Positions 34,166 through 44,150 of a DNA stretch of 64,000 bases are shown here, one piece after another. Within the stretch, counting starts at the first letter, position 1. Each line of letters starts with the position of its first letter. This DNA is from Carnegiea gigantea (taxonomy: Eukaryota; Streptophyta; Magnoliopsida; Caryophyllales; Cactaceae), in the NCBI GenBank assembly GCA_029747015.1, contig JAKOGI010000574.1:159001-223000 (forward strand). The letters are read 5' to 3'. The notes beneath the pieces were generated by a model. The model did not search any database. It was not told the DNA's origin and saw only the letters and a program-made list of their open reading frames with translations. Position numbers and translations under genes: made by a program.

Positions 34166-34650
34166 GAAGAAACTTACTTTAGGGGTGGTGACGCCTAGAC
34201 TTAAATGTCGCTGACGTATCAATAAGTCACATGCATTAACATGTCCTCCCTCCAATGACTGAGATGAAGGTCACCCTGAGAAAGGACCCTTCGATGCCCA
34301 AGTCGGTCTCAGGAAGAATTTGAGAAGCAAATATAGAGAACAAAGAGCGGAGAGAGAGAGAATTAGAGAGAGAGAATTGGTGAGATTATCATGTTGTCCA
34401 AAGAGAAAAGTACAAAGTGCAAGAATCAGGTCTCTCACAAATGGGAAAATTTGGGGTATAGCCTTGAGCTTGGCACTCAAGGGTGGGACGGTAATTTTCC
34501 TGTCAAGGATGTCAAACTACCATTATGCCTCTCCAACCTCTTTCTATCAACATGCGGTCAACTAGGGCCCCATGTTGACTTGGTTAGCATATGTCATCTT
34601 TTTATTGTATAGTTCCTTATACATCCTAATCATTTAGCCTCTCATATCTA
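34166..34650 (-). mobile_element. Possible 3' LTR or 3' UTR remnant of the Tat element
   Basis: Non-coding sequence lying beyond the antisense ORF with respect to the Tat pol genes (minus strand), where the 3' LTR is expected. It contains purine-rich (GA)n at 34346-34377. No second copy is available in the window for comparison, so the call rests on position only. Confidence 0.3.
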
Positions 34651-34712
34651 AACAAAACGCCTCCTGAGGTGTTTTGATAACATATGGATTTAGGTTGTCC
34701 TTCCTCTCGAAG

Positions 34713-34723
34713 AATTATAAATA
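34713..34723 (+). promoter_or_regulatory. TATA-like box upstream of antisense ORF
   Basis: TTATAAATATG on the plus strand lies about 150-200 bases upstream of the plus-strand coding stretch that ends at 35141. The strand is opposite to the Tat pol genes. No other promoter signal was assigned. Confidence 0.35.
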
Positions 34724-34849
34724 TGCGCACTGCCTTTATTTTGGGCTCTACTCATCTACACATCCACAATGCCCAAGCATTGATTCAGCTTTCTTGGTAG
34801 CGAGGAAGACACCGAGCTCCTCCTATCATGGTTTAATTTTGGAAAATTT

Positions 34850-35141
34850 TGTGCGGAGCCCCTGATTCCTTCGCCCAGACCTCTGCCACCTCATTGGCCA
34901 TCGCTCTGCCGTCGATTCGCAAAGGCCAAAGTTAACCACTGTGAGTATGACATTAGGATCTCCGAGATAATGCAGTTAGTCTTTTATGCCTCCATCCTTC
35001 AAGAGGAGACCGGTTTCGAAATCTTCTCTCCCCCTATAGCCCAAGATTTGACCGAGGCTCTGGAGAGGTTCTGCTGGGAGAGCTTCAAGGTTTGGTTGGA
35101 TGCTAATGGTGACCGACTTGTTCGATGTTATCGCCAATAGG
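34850..35141 (+). pseudogene. Tat-lineage antisense ORF, first fragment
   Basis: The plus-strand frame reads RRFAKAKVNHCEYDIRISEI, then MQLVFYASILQEETG and APQDL-like IAQDLTEALERFCWESFKVWL, ending with a stop after VRCYRQ. Segments of the type F-Y-A-hydrophobic-x7-G followed by LxxALxxxxWxxxxxWL are, as I recall them, common in the extra ORF of Tat-type elements, which can run antisense to pol. Function is unknown. An AATGAAATG-containing T-rich region to 35560 could be its 3' UTR. The start codon is not identified, and the ORF may continue at 39714 after the intervening insertions. Confidence 0.4.
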
Positions 35142-35826
35142 TGAGCACCACTGCCTTGGCTGGTTGTAAGGGCATGAAAAGTTTAGGTTCTTCGACATTT
35201 GCCTTTTGTATTCCTAAGGAAAATTATGCTAACCCCTTGGATAAAGAATCGAGTGTCACCCCGAGGCACAAACAACCCCTTCCTAGGGAGAAGGAAAGCA
35301 TTCCGTAGTCCAAAAGGGAGCTCGACTCAGCTTTGCAACCTTAACAACGCATCATCCACTGCCTTTTATTCGTCGTTGTTGAGTAGAAGCACTTTAGCAT
35401 TTTTAGCTTTGTTTCCGCTTGCTTGCAACGAATGCAAATGCCCTTATTTAATGTGTATCCGTGCTACGGCATCGATACTTTTGTTTTCCTTTTTGCTTGT
35501 TTTTTCCGTGTACTTGAAATTTTTATTATTAATGAAATGTGAGCTTTGTTAGCTCGACTCCGCATAAGTTTTCATGCATCGTAACTCATGGGAATTAGTC
35601 CTTATGCTTTTCCTTATTTAATCCAGTAGATTCTTTTGTCATAACTCAACCATGGTTTTGTACGAAGGTTTTCTCGCGTCCCTTTTTTTATCATATGCTC
35701 GAGTCACAAGCCCGTAATTTTATTTTTCTCCCTATTTTTTCTCTTTTTTCTTCTCTTTCTCTTTTATTTCTAGGGGATCTCCCTCCATTTGGCTGAGCTG
35801 AATAAGGAAAGGGACCTCTTAAGCCG

Positions 35827-35828
<2 letters not shown>
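35142..35828 (+). other. Downstream sequence of the antisense ORF; no gene seen
   Basis: Contains a possible further coding piece (AGCKGMKSLGSSTFAFCIPKE, near 35160-35225), T-rich sequence and then a pyrimidine-rich CTTTTTTCTTCTCTTTCTC stretch (35735-35775). Nothing else could be assigned. Confidence 0.4.
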
Positions 35829-35864
<36 letters not shown>

Positions 35865-35930
35865 CTCTCCACTCAGCTGAGCTGAGTGGGAGAGCCCTCC
35901 TCTCCCATTCAGCTAGGTCGAATGGAGAGG
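35829..35930. repeat. (GA)n microsatellite followed by two imperfect inverted repeats
   Basis: About 16 GA units (35829-35861), then CTCTCCACTCAGCT / AGCTGAGTGGGAGAG, a near-perfect inverted repeat centred near 35879, and a second imperfect one, CCTCTCCCATTCAGCT / CGAATGGAGAGG, centred near 35916. The arms of the two inverted repeats resemble each other. This could form hairpins; no gene or terminator role is evident. Confidence 0.7.
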
Positions 35931-35966
35931 GCTTTCCTCCACTTGGTTGGGTCTCTTATGAGAAAA

Positions 35967-36696
35967 TGTAATGCCCCGACCTCTCTCGGTCGTGGGTCTT
36001 ACCAATAGTGGCTTCAAGGATCAACGACTGGCCCTACAAATCATCATAAGTCTTTCCGGTGTACTTCGTCCTCGCTCACACGCTGCTCGGGAAACTTCCC
36101 AGGAGGTCACCCATCCCAAAATTGCTCCCCAATAAGCACGCTTAACTGTGGAGTTCTTAAGAGCGGGATTTCCCGAAAAGAAAGGTACACCTTTGGTAAT
36201 ATAAGTAGACACTTTGAGCCTCTTAAGCCACATTTGCGGTGTTACAATCAGCCTCATTTGAAGCGCACAACGTCCTCGTTGTGTCTTACTAACTAACCGA
36301 CTTACGAGTCCTCTTGACTGGCGGTCCACACCCAGTATCTTTGCCCCACTAAGTGACTAACCATGGGCTCTCCATCCACTTGTGCAGTTCACGATCGTGG
36401 CCAGCTCTGATATCCTCTATAATGCCCCGATCCCTCTTGGTTGCAGGTCTTACAAATAACGGCTTCAAGGATCGACGACTGGCTCCACAAATCATCACAA
36501 GTCTTTCCGACGTGCTTTGTCCTCACTCACATGCTGCCCGAAAAACTTCCCAGGAGGTCACCCATCCCAAGATTGCTCCCCAACAAGCGCTCTTCACTAT
36601 AGAGTTCTTAAGAGCGGGCTTCCCGAAAAGAAAGGCGCACATTTGGCGATATAAGTAGTCACTTCGATCCTTTTAAGCCACACTCGGGGTGTTACA
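35967..36696 (-). mobile_element. Cassandra retrotransposon (TRIM with 5S-rRNA-like LTRs)
   Basis: Two direct repeats, 35967-36246 and 36418-36696 (280 and 279 bp), start TGTAATGCCCC or TATAATGCCCC and end GTGTTACA. They enclose a 171-bp interior, for a total of 730 bp. On the minus strand each LTR contains a 5S rRNA-like segment (about 36095-36160 and 36546-36607): AGTTAAGCGTGCTT and GATGGGTGACCTCCTGGGAA, the internal control region of 5S genes. Just outside the minus-strand 5' LTR (36418-36696), GATATCAGAGC (36401-36413) is a Met-tRNA primer-binding site. These are the defining traits of Cassandra. It codes for no protein and is mobilised in trans. I could not see a matching 5-bp target duplication. 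Confidence 0.93.
36095..36160 (-). other. 5S-rRNA-like segment in Cassandra left LTR
   Basis: The minus strand carries AACTCCACAGTTAAGCGTGC, then GGGATGGGTGACCTCCTGGG, matching the middle and 3' part of plant 5S rRNA including the box C region. The 5' third and the intermediate element are diverged. It is part of an LTR repeated at 36546-36607, not a free 5S gene. Confidence 0.88.
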
Positions 36697-36734
36697 ATCA
36701 AATTGGGGACGAAACTTTTTTAAGTAGGGCAATA
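36697..36734 (+). other. Remnant of chromovirus interior with polypurine tract
   Basis: TTGGGGACGAAAC followed by TTTTTTAAGTAGGGCAATA directly before an LTR start. GACGAAA before a purine tract is the usual end of the interior in plant chromoviruses. Only these 38 bases of interior remain before the Cassandra element. Confidence 0.6.
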
Positions 36735-39697
36735 TGTAAAATCCCTGAAAATCAAATTGAAAAATCTTGTGACATGGACCAACCCTCGTAATTCAAGTCA
36801 TTCTAAACCTCTTTTCACCACAAGTTGTGCCTTTTAAATTTTTCTAAAATATTTATTTCTTTATTTATTTTTCACCCGGAATATTTTATTTTCCTCGATT
36901 TAAATACTTGCGGGTTATGCTTCATAACTCAGTAATTTACCCCCTTTCATTTATTTCCCTTCTATTTATTTTATTTTGAAATTTAAAATTTTCCCACCCA
37001 AATCAACCCTAGAATGTGTTTATTTTCTTTCCTTTTTGTTTCCATTTTTTTCGTTCACTTTCTTTCTTTTCCTCTTCTTTTTTTCTTTCTTTCTTTTCTT
37101 TTCCATGGGCCAACCGGCCCTAGGGTTCCCCCTTGGCCAAACTGACCCCTAAAAAACCCTTCCCCCCCTCACGCCTTCTCACTCTCTCTCTTCCTCTCAT
37201 TCTCTCTCTTCCTCTAGTACTCTCTCTCCCTCACTTCTCTCTCTCTCTTCCCCTTCCCCCCAAGCAGCCGCGCCACCGCCACCAGAGCACCGCCGGGCAC
37301 CCACGTTGCCCCCTCCCTTGGTGGTAAGTGAGGGCATCCCATGCACCCCATGCATGAGTATTGCAAACTCTTTGAAATTTTTTTTTCAAAAAAAAAAGAA
37401 ATATATGTGTATCATGGTTTATGCAAATTTCAAATGGAAAGCATTGACTCCATTCTTCTTATGTTGTTTTTAGGTTTGAAGCACGAAGGGTAAATCACTT
37501 CTCTACCAAATTTATATCAAGTTAAGTGTGCAACATTTTTCTTGTAGTTTTGGTATCAAATTGCAGGTTTCTTTGCCTTAGACGACTTGGGTTAGGGGAG
37601 AAGGGTCATTAGATTTTTACGTGGGTTACCCTGAGACTTAAAAACGTGATTATTAGAGTAAAAAGATTGGGTTTTGGATTAAGGTTTGATGGGAACATGG
37701 CACTGTTGAGGACAGAAAATACACTTAATTTTAAAAAATTTATTTCCATTGGCATTCTGGCCTAAAACTCCTCAAATTGAAGGGTAGATAGGTCAAGGCA
37801 TCCTCTACGCTACGCCTTTTGAATCGATGGATTTCGATGTGTATCAAAAGAGTTATGGTCTATTTATTGGAGACTGTCCGGACTGAGACAGTCAAGGATA
37901 GTTTGCATGTTTTAGGATCTTCGGCCCAGATGCTGAGATAACTAGCAAAAACACAAAACATGGAAGTTGTAGAAGACAAGCTCCTCTTTCTGGAATGGGT
38001 AAGAATTCATCCAGTGTGAAAATTATGGGGCTAGAAAATCGGGTTAGGAAATCTAGACTGGGTCTGCTGGGCTGGAAAGTGGGCTGTAGCTACGGCCATT
38101 TTGAGAATTCACCCGGGGTGGATCGGTGAGCCAAAAATCGTCAAACTTTTAGGGTGGATGCCTCTGGATGTGTTGCATAACCTCGTTTTAGAATTGGGCC
38201 GATTGGGGTAGCCCAAGTTATAACTAGTTTACCATGGACTGTCTAGGCCAAGACAGTTAAAATAAGTGAGAAAATGACCTAGTTCAGGATGGAACCGGGC
38301 GAAATCCTGAACATGACAGGGGTAAAGAATGGCTCAAAGTTTCTGGACTGGGTTAGAAAATTTAAATTAGACATCAGGGCCAGAAGATATGGCCTCTGGA
38401 GAGGGGCCCAGGTTCTGGCCGAATCTAGACCCTAGTTTGGGCTTGAATTGGGGGCCCTAAAAGCATTGGTAAAATTTTATAAAATTATGGAAGTAAGAAA
38501 AAAATCAGGGGATAATTTATTTGAGTTTAGACTAAGCGTGGGCCATGTGTTGGCCCAGGTCCGAAGTAGTAAGTTCTAAATAGTAATCGAGCCCGTAACT
38601 TGTACGGTATCCATGTAACAATCATGCCTTAACCATTTCCCGCGTTGTTTGCAACTGTGTGTGCGTTGAATATGGTAAGAACTATCCTGGTTACTGATTT
38701 AAAGGGACGATAGTATGAGTTAACTGAATGTAACTGCGTAGCAGAATCTGTATGATGTGATATGCTATGAAATTGAGACCTTGTCATGTTTTGTTGGAAA
38801 TTCCTGTTTTACTACTATGGTGTTGTCATTGGGGGAAGTGGCTGATATTAAATGAACTCATTTATGCTAAGTCAATCTCTAATAGGGAGAAATGAAATCA
38901 GTAACTGTAAAGACTGAGTCGGGTGAGATTTAATCTAACTGTGTGGATTGAAGACTCTTAGCCTTCCCCGGAAAACTAGTGCATGCATATGAGCGGCCAC
39001 GTGCTCTGCTGAGATGTGGGCCAGGTTAGCAGTTACCATCCCTATTGGTGGTAGGCCAGAAAAGGGTTGAGTGGTAACCGCCTGAGCAGCGGCAGGCCAA
39101 GAACGAGTAAAGTGGCTGCGTTGAACTGAAACGCAGGCCATGAGACCCTGTGGGGTCGCTCACCAAAAATCTAACTGTTGTGGTTGGATCATAAATTATG
39201 AATTTACATCTCTGTGAGCTGATAACCATGAAAGGCTATGTTAATGAGAAATGTGCCTTGGGAGTCTTGTTGTTTTCCCTACCCCATTAAAATTTTTTCA
39301 AAATGAATCTGTATACGTAGTTAACTGTTAGGGGTGATTGTTTACTGCGTTTATCTCACTTTTATAAAATGTTTTATTTTCAGGTGATCTAGTCATGCAT
39401 GGGACTGGGGAACTAAAAGTAGAGCGAGGCCCAAATGCATGAGTCAAAGAAGACGGAAGCTTAGTTGTTAAGATAAAGTTCACTATGAATGTTGGTTTTG
39501 ATTTAGTAGATATTACTATTATTTGAATGACATGGAGATTGAAGTATTATTAAGTTTATTGTATTAATTGTTATTTCGATATCCAGACTGGTATTTCCAA
39601 GAAAGAAATATGGCGATAACACCCTAATTAGGTTCCGCTACCACATAGGTTGAAGGTTAGTAAATGTAAAATGAAATTATAGTTTCGGGGCGTTACA
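36735..39697 (+). mobile_element. Chromovirus-type LTR (about 2.96 kb), single copy
   Basis: Runs from TGTAAAATCCCTG, right after a polypurine-like tract, to CGGGGCGTTACA. The ends are of the TGTAA...TTACA type, like the LTRs of elements A and D in this window. It contains a pyrimidine-rich region (37020-37260, many CTCTCT units), a GC-rich R/U5-like stretch (37250-37330) and imperfect sub-repeats at 38990-39130 where GGCCA and CAGGCCA recur every 40-50 bases. There is no partner LTR in the window, so it is a 3' LTR of a truncated element or a near-solo LTR. It sits between two parts of the Tat element. No gene is supported inside it. Confidence 0.7.
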
Positions 39698-39713
39698 GAA
39701 AGGGCAAGAAGCG

Positions 39714-39998
39714 ATGATGGATCTAATGGCCCAAGCTGCTCAAGAGTATGATGGGGGTCGAGGGCTCTTCATGCCTGACTGGGAGGTCCTTCAGTGGACC
39801 GACATTGTCAAGATGAGGGATGCTAGTGTCCATGCTAACAAGAAAGGGGATATCCATCTGCCGATTACTCGCTCTCGCATGGGTGTCGCGTCCTCTGCTT
39901 CCCCATCTTCCCCTAAGTATACCCAACAAGACCCTCTAGAGGATGATGTTGTGGAGACGCAAGTTGGGGGTGATGTTGATGATGATGATGGCGCATAG
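39714..39998 (+). pseudogene. Tat-lineage antisense ORF, second fragment
   Basis: A 94-codon plus-strand open frame with coherent composition: MAQAAQEYDGGRGLFMPDWE, IVKMRDASVHANKKGDIHLP, a Ser/Pro-rich part, then a strongly acidic tail (DDDDGA). It starts 17 bases after the chromovirus LTR and may be the 3' end of an ORF cut by that insertion. Its strand is opposite to the Tat pol at 41190-44150, and it lies 3' of pol, where Tat elements can have an additional antisense ORF. No known domain was recognised. Confidence 0.45.
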
Positions 39999-40476
39999 GC
40001 CTAACTTCCCCTATCCCCCTTATTTTACTCTTCTGTAGCTCGTTAGACTTTGCTCATTTGAGTGATTGGTTGCGCCTTGGGCTTTTTAGCTAACGTTGCA
40101 TGGGCATCTTTTCGCTTTGCTTTATTTAGTTAGAACTTCTATTTATATGCTGAGGCTTCTTATTTCGTTTGCATGTATGACACTCCCCATGAAGGGTTTC
40201 TTTATTTTCTATCATATCTTTGCCTTACTTGCTATCGGTATGTGTTGATATCATGCATCGAAGAACTTATGTTTGCTTATTCGGCTAATGTTACTCGCCC
40301 TCTGAGATGGTTGACGAGGCTTTGCCTCTCTCTTGGTGACAGCAGGATGGCTAGCTAAGCACAATAGTGTCATACATCGTACATTCTTCCCTTAGCCCCT
40401 AGGGGCTGATGGCATTGGTAGTGAGATAAACGCTCTACCTCCCATCCTATCATGGCGTCCATGGGTCCATCATGGC
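39999..40476. other. Tat 3' region, non-coding
   Basis: Follows the stop of the antisense ORF. T-rich on the plus strand, probably its 3' UTR. It contains the palindrome-like TAGCCCCTAGGGGCTGA (near 40395-40411). No gene was recognised. Confidence 0.5.
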
Positions 40477-40950
40477 ACAACGTTTAACCAAATTGTTATG
40501 CTTGGCTAGATCCTTTATTTGAGGGGGTACGATGAGTTCGGATGCCAGGTCAACATCTTATCATTCCCATTGCCAACTATAACATTCGCGGTTACGTTCG
40601 GACACCAACTGAATGAGCTAATCCTTGCATCAGCATGTCATTTAACTAGATGTTGTGCTTGGTTAGACCCCTTGTTTGAGAGGGTAGGATGAGTTTGGAT
40701 GCAAGGCCTACGTCTTATCATTCCCATTGCCAACTCTGGCATTCATGGGTTAAGTTTGGATGTAAGCCGAATGAGCTGATCCTTGCTTCAGCGTGTCATT
40801 AACCAAATTATCGTGTGTGGTTAGACCCCTCGTTTGAGGAGTTTGGACAAATTTGGATGCAAGGCTGATGTCCTGCTGTTCCTATTGTCAACTCTGGCAT
40901 TCGTGGGTTAAGTTCAGACACTAGCAAAATGAGCTGATCCTTGCATCAGC
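40477..40950. repeat. Three tandem units of about 158 bp in the Tat 3' region
   Basis: Units: 40477-40634, 40635-40792 and 40793-40950. Each contains in order TTAAC(C/T), TTG/TGGTTAGA, GTTTGAG-like, TTCGGATGC or TTTGGATGC, TTCCCATTGCCAACT-like, ATTCGCGG or ATTCATGGGTTA, GAATGAGCT or AATGAGCTGATC and CTTGCATCAGC. Units are of equal length and seem about 75-80% identical by eye. They lie between the end of pol and the antisense ORF, a region where Tat/Ogre elements are known to gain tandem repeats. Confidence 0.9.
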
Positions 40951-41190
40951 TTACCTTTCCATTTGGATTTATCGTTAGGTTTTTATCATTTCATTGCACC
41001 TATCGTCTCTCTCTAAGCCCCTATGCCCCAAACTTGATGACAAAGAGTACAAGAAGATTGAAGGGAATTATCATTCATCAATATGTATAGATAATAAAGT
41101 TGGGGGCCAGCTGAACATACAGCCAGTGTGCTAGTGTGAAACAGGCCTTTCATTTATACCGGCACATGATCATTTCCTACCCACATCATT
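40951..41190 (-). other. Tat sequence between tandem repeats and pol; no gene seen
   Basis: Short non-coding stretch between the tandem array and the 3' end of the integrase coding region. Nothing specific was recognised. Confidence 0.4.
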
Positions 41191-42418
41191 TGTAACACCT
41201 CCTAAAGTCATCAGAGTGCCATGTTCTTAGTATCCTTTCCCCTTGAAGGTTTGAGGGGATGAAACATTCTAGGTCGGACTTCTTTCATGATCATGTATGG
41301 CCCTTCCTAATTAGGTTAAGCTTCGCTTGGATTGCCCCCTTTCCGATGGCCTCCATTTTCCATAAGACCAAGTCGCCCACCTTTATGGATCTTTCCTTAA
41401 CATTACGGTTGTAAAACTAGGCCATTGGGAGTTTTGCGATCTCTTCTCTGAGATAGGCATCTCCCCTTACCATGGACAATAAGTCAAGTGCATCCTTAAG
41501 GGCCTCGTTATTAATGTTCTCTTAGAAGGTAGAGATACAATGGATGTGTATAACAACCTCAACTGAAAGCACTGCCTCGGATCTGTAGACGAGCGTGAAA
41601 TGGGTTTCTTCGGTTGCATTCTTCTCCGTTGTCCGAATGGGCCATAGTATAACTGGGAGCTCATCAACCATAGCCCCTTTGCGTTGTCCAGTCTCTTCTT
41701 AAGCCCATTGAGAATATGCTTGTTAGTGGATTCGGCTTGCCTATTTGTTTGAGGCCTAATAACAGTTGTGAACCTTTTTTTGGATGTTGTACTCAGTATA
41801 GTAGTCTCGTACCTTATTGGTATCAAACTGCCGGCCATTGTTAAATGCCATTGCTCTTGGGACTCCAAACCTTATGATGATATTCCTCTATATGAACTTG
41901 CGGACCTCCCTTTTGGTTATGGATGCTACTGTCTATGCTTCCACCCACTTGGTGAAATAATCCGCTGTGACAAATATGAATTTGCATTGTCCTATTGCCT
42001 TTGGGAAAGAATCCAAAATGTCCATGCCTCACCTTGCAAAAGGCAACAAGGAATGCATTGTGGTCATTGGGGTGGATGGTTGGTGGTACAAGGGGGCAAA
42101 TCATAGGCACTTGCCACATTTTCTAACCATTTCAATTGCATCCAATTGGAGTGCGAGCCAATAATAGCATGTCTTCAATGCCTTTGCGGCCAAGCTATGT
42201 CCCTTAATGTGCGACCCACACTTTTCTTTATGTATTTCATCTAGGATCCTCTTGCCTTCTTCTAGTGTAGTGCACCTTAGAAGGGGATATAAGAAGGCTT
42301 TCTCGTAAAGGAGTCCTTCATATAACAAGAACCGTTCAGATCTCTTCTTTATGCGATTGTCTTTTTTCGGGTGTTGTGGTAAGGTTCCATCACCCAAGTA
42401 GCTTGTGAGGAGCTCCAT
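41191..42418 (-). pseudogene. Tat-lineage integrase (broken)
   Basis: On the minus strand from 42418: RFLLYEGLLYEKAFLYPLLRC, a zinc-binding HHCC domain with HIKGHSLAAKALKTCYYW and CGKC (about 42200-42100), FGVPRAMAFNNGRQF (near 41850; catalytic D changed to N in the usual DNGxQF), QAESTNKHILNGLKKRLD (about 41740-41690) and WPIRTTEKNATEETHF. The C-terminal part reads KVGDLVLWKMEAIGKGA (near 41370). Several frameshifts and stops. The sequence style, with IMxGLKKRLD and an R..NRNVKERSIKVGDLVL segment, is Tat/Ogre-like. The protein would carry out DNA integration. Confidence 0.82.
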
Positions 42419-42639
42419 CCATGTCTGACTCCTATTAGTCCAAACCAGCTCCTTGGCGTCAATCTTCCATTCCCAGAGGATCTCCCAAAGAATGTTCTTA
42501 GGACATCCATCAGGGGAGGAGCTGGCGAGCTTTAACTACGCATTAGCTTGTCGATTCTCTGATCTTGCTACGTATTTAATCTCAAATCTTTGGAACATGG
42601 AGGATTTCTCCTTCACTTTGGCCGAGTAGGCTACCATGG

Positions 42640-43330
42640 ATGGATCGCAAGCTTTGAACTCACCTTTTACTGGACTCACCAGTAGTCATGAGTCGGAGAA
42701 ATCCTTTTAAGTATACAACCCGCAGCGCATTGTAAACTTCCATTACAGCCAGTAGGGCCTCATACTCTGCCTCATCGTTGGATGTCTTGAAGGTGAATTT
42801 CAATATATGCTCATATGAATGTCCTTTGGGTGATACCACAATCAAGCCAGCTCCACTCCCTGCATTGTTTGTCGATCCCTCAACATATAACATCCATGCT
42901 TTGCTACTCGCCTCTTAGGGTTTATTAGGATTGAGTATTCAATAATAAAGTTAGCAAGAGCTTAAGCTTTGATCGCTCTTCGTGGTTCAAATATGATGCC
43001 ATAGGGTGCCAACTCGACGGCCCACTTTAACATTCTTCTGGAACTTCCATACTTCTCAAGGGTGTTTTGCAAGGGCTTACCAGTCAGGACAACAATGTGG
43101 TGTGACTCGAAATACAAATGCAATTTTCGACTTGCGATTAGCAAAGTATACGCAAACTTCTTAATGAGGGGGTAGTGCTGCTCAGCCCCTGCCATGACGT
43201 GGTTGACATAGTAAACTAATAGTGAGGTATCATAACAATGGCTTCCCTGTGGTAGGGCTTAGTATCCGAGGGAGTGTTCATAGGTTTTCCTTGAGGTTTT
43301 GGAAGGCTAGTTCAGCCTCTTCATCCTGAC
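42640..43330 (-). pseudogene. Tat-lineage dual RNase H region (broken)
   Basis: Two RNase H segments in order. The first (43195-42962) reads AEQHYPLIKKFAYTLLIASR, VLTGKPLQNTLEKYGSSRRM and KWAVELAPYGIIFEPR, the end of the usual gypsy RNase H with its connection. The second (42893-42660) reads MLYVEGSTNNAGSGAGLIVV and SNDEAEYEALLAVMEV, an archaeal-like RNase H. Two RNase H domains in tandem are diagnostic of the Tat lineage of plant Ty3/gypsy elements. The first catalytic Asp of the second domain (DG) is Glu here (EG). Stops and frame changes separate the parts. Confidence 0.85.
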
Positions 43331-44003
43331 TAAAGCATGTTTCCACTTTAGGATTTTGAAGAAAGGAAGGCACTTATCCGCTGATCTCGACTTCAATGCT
43401 CGATAATGCAGCCTGTGAGCTTTTGTACCTCTTTCATGGTTGTTGGAGACTTCATGTTTAGCACCACCTTGATTTTGTCAGGGTTTGCCTCAATGCCTCT
43501 TTGATCAATCATGTACCCTAAGAACTTTAGAAACCTGACTTCGAAGGCGCACTTGTTGGGGTTGAGTTTCATTTCATAATGCCTTAGGACCTTGAAGGTC
43601 TCCTCAAGGTCTGTTACATGGTTGAACTCTTTGATACCCTTAGTGATAATATCAATGACGTATACCTCGATGGTCTTCCCTATGAGTGCCGCAAAAACTT
43701 TGTTTATGAGGCACTGATAGGTAACTCCGACATTCTTCAACCCAAATAGCATCACATTATAACAGTACAGAATAGTGTCAACAATAAAGGTCGTCTTCTC
43801 TTATTCTTCCCTAGCCAAAGGGATTTAGTGATAGCCGAGAAAGCATCCATGACACTAAGGAGTTTATGGCGAGCTGTGGAATCGACTAGCTTGACTATCT
43901 TTGGCAATGGGTAGTTGTCTTTAGGGCATGCTTTGTTTAGATTAGTGAAGTGCCATCTTTTGGTCCCCGTGTAATTTCCCCACCTTTCCATCGTCCAGTT
44001 CAA
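43331..44003 (-). pseudogene. Tat-lineage reverse transcriptase (broken, internally deleted)
   Basis: From 44003 downwards: HFTNLNKACPKDNYPLPKI, then LLSVMDAF, a frameshift near 43752, MMLFGLKNVGVTYQCLINKVF and the catalytic box VYVIDIITKG (43665-43636), where the second position of the YxDD motif, an Asp, is Ile. LNPNKCAFEV, KFLGYMIDQRGIEANPDKI and a PTTMKEVQKLTG segment follow. The N-terminal finger part expected before FTNLNKACP is missing: the upstream frame goes straight from a GDQKMA-like motif to it, so an internal deletion is likely. Non-functional. Confidence 0.85.
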
Positions 44004-44150
44004 ACTGCACGAGCAGCAAATAGGTAAGGTGCTGCCACGGCTTTGATTACGTTATGGATTAGTCGCCCCAGGATGATATTATATGCCATAGGGATGCCCA
44101 TAGTCCTCATGGTACTTGCAATAGTTCTTCTTTCTAACTTTTGCTGGACT
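44004..44150 (-). pseudogene. Tat-lineage protease end (fragment)
   Basis: Minus-strand frame MAYNIILGRLIHNVIKAVAA (about 44095-44036) corresponds to the AYNAILGR motif downstream of the aspartic protease active site in Tat elements. A KVGKLHGDQKMAL-like segment follows in another frame. The gag and the protease active site are not present; the element is cut off at about 44150-44240. Confidence 0.65.

Noticed and set aside
33550..34166. 197-codon open frames on both strands
   Set aside because: They lie wholly in the compound microsatellite; composition is dictated by the repeat units.
36095..36607. Two 5S rRNA gene-like sequences
   Set aside because: Both sit in direct LTRs with a primer-binding site and are incomplete at the 5' side, so they belong to Cassandra and are not a 5S rRNA gene array.
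40477..40950. CRISPR-like array
   Set aside because: Units are ~158 bp, contiguous, diverged and without short repeat/unique spacer structure; the setting is a plant retrotransposon.
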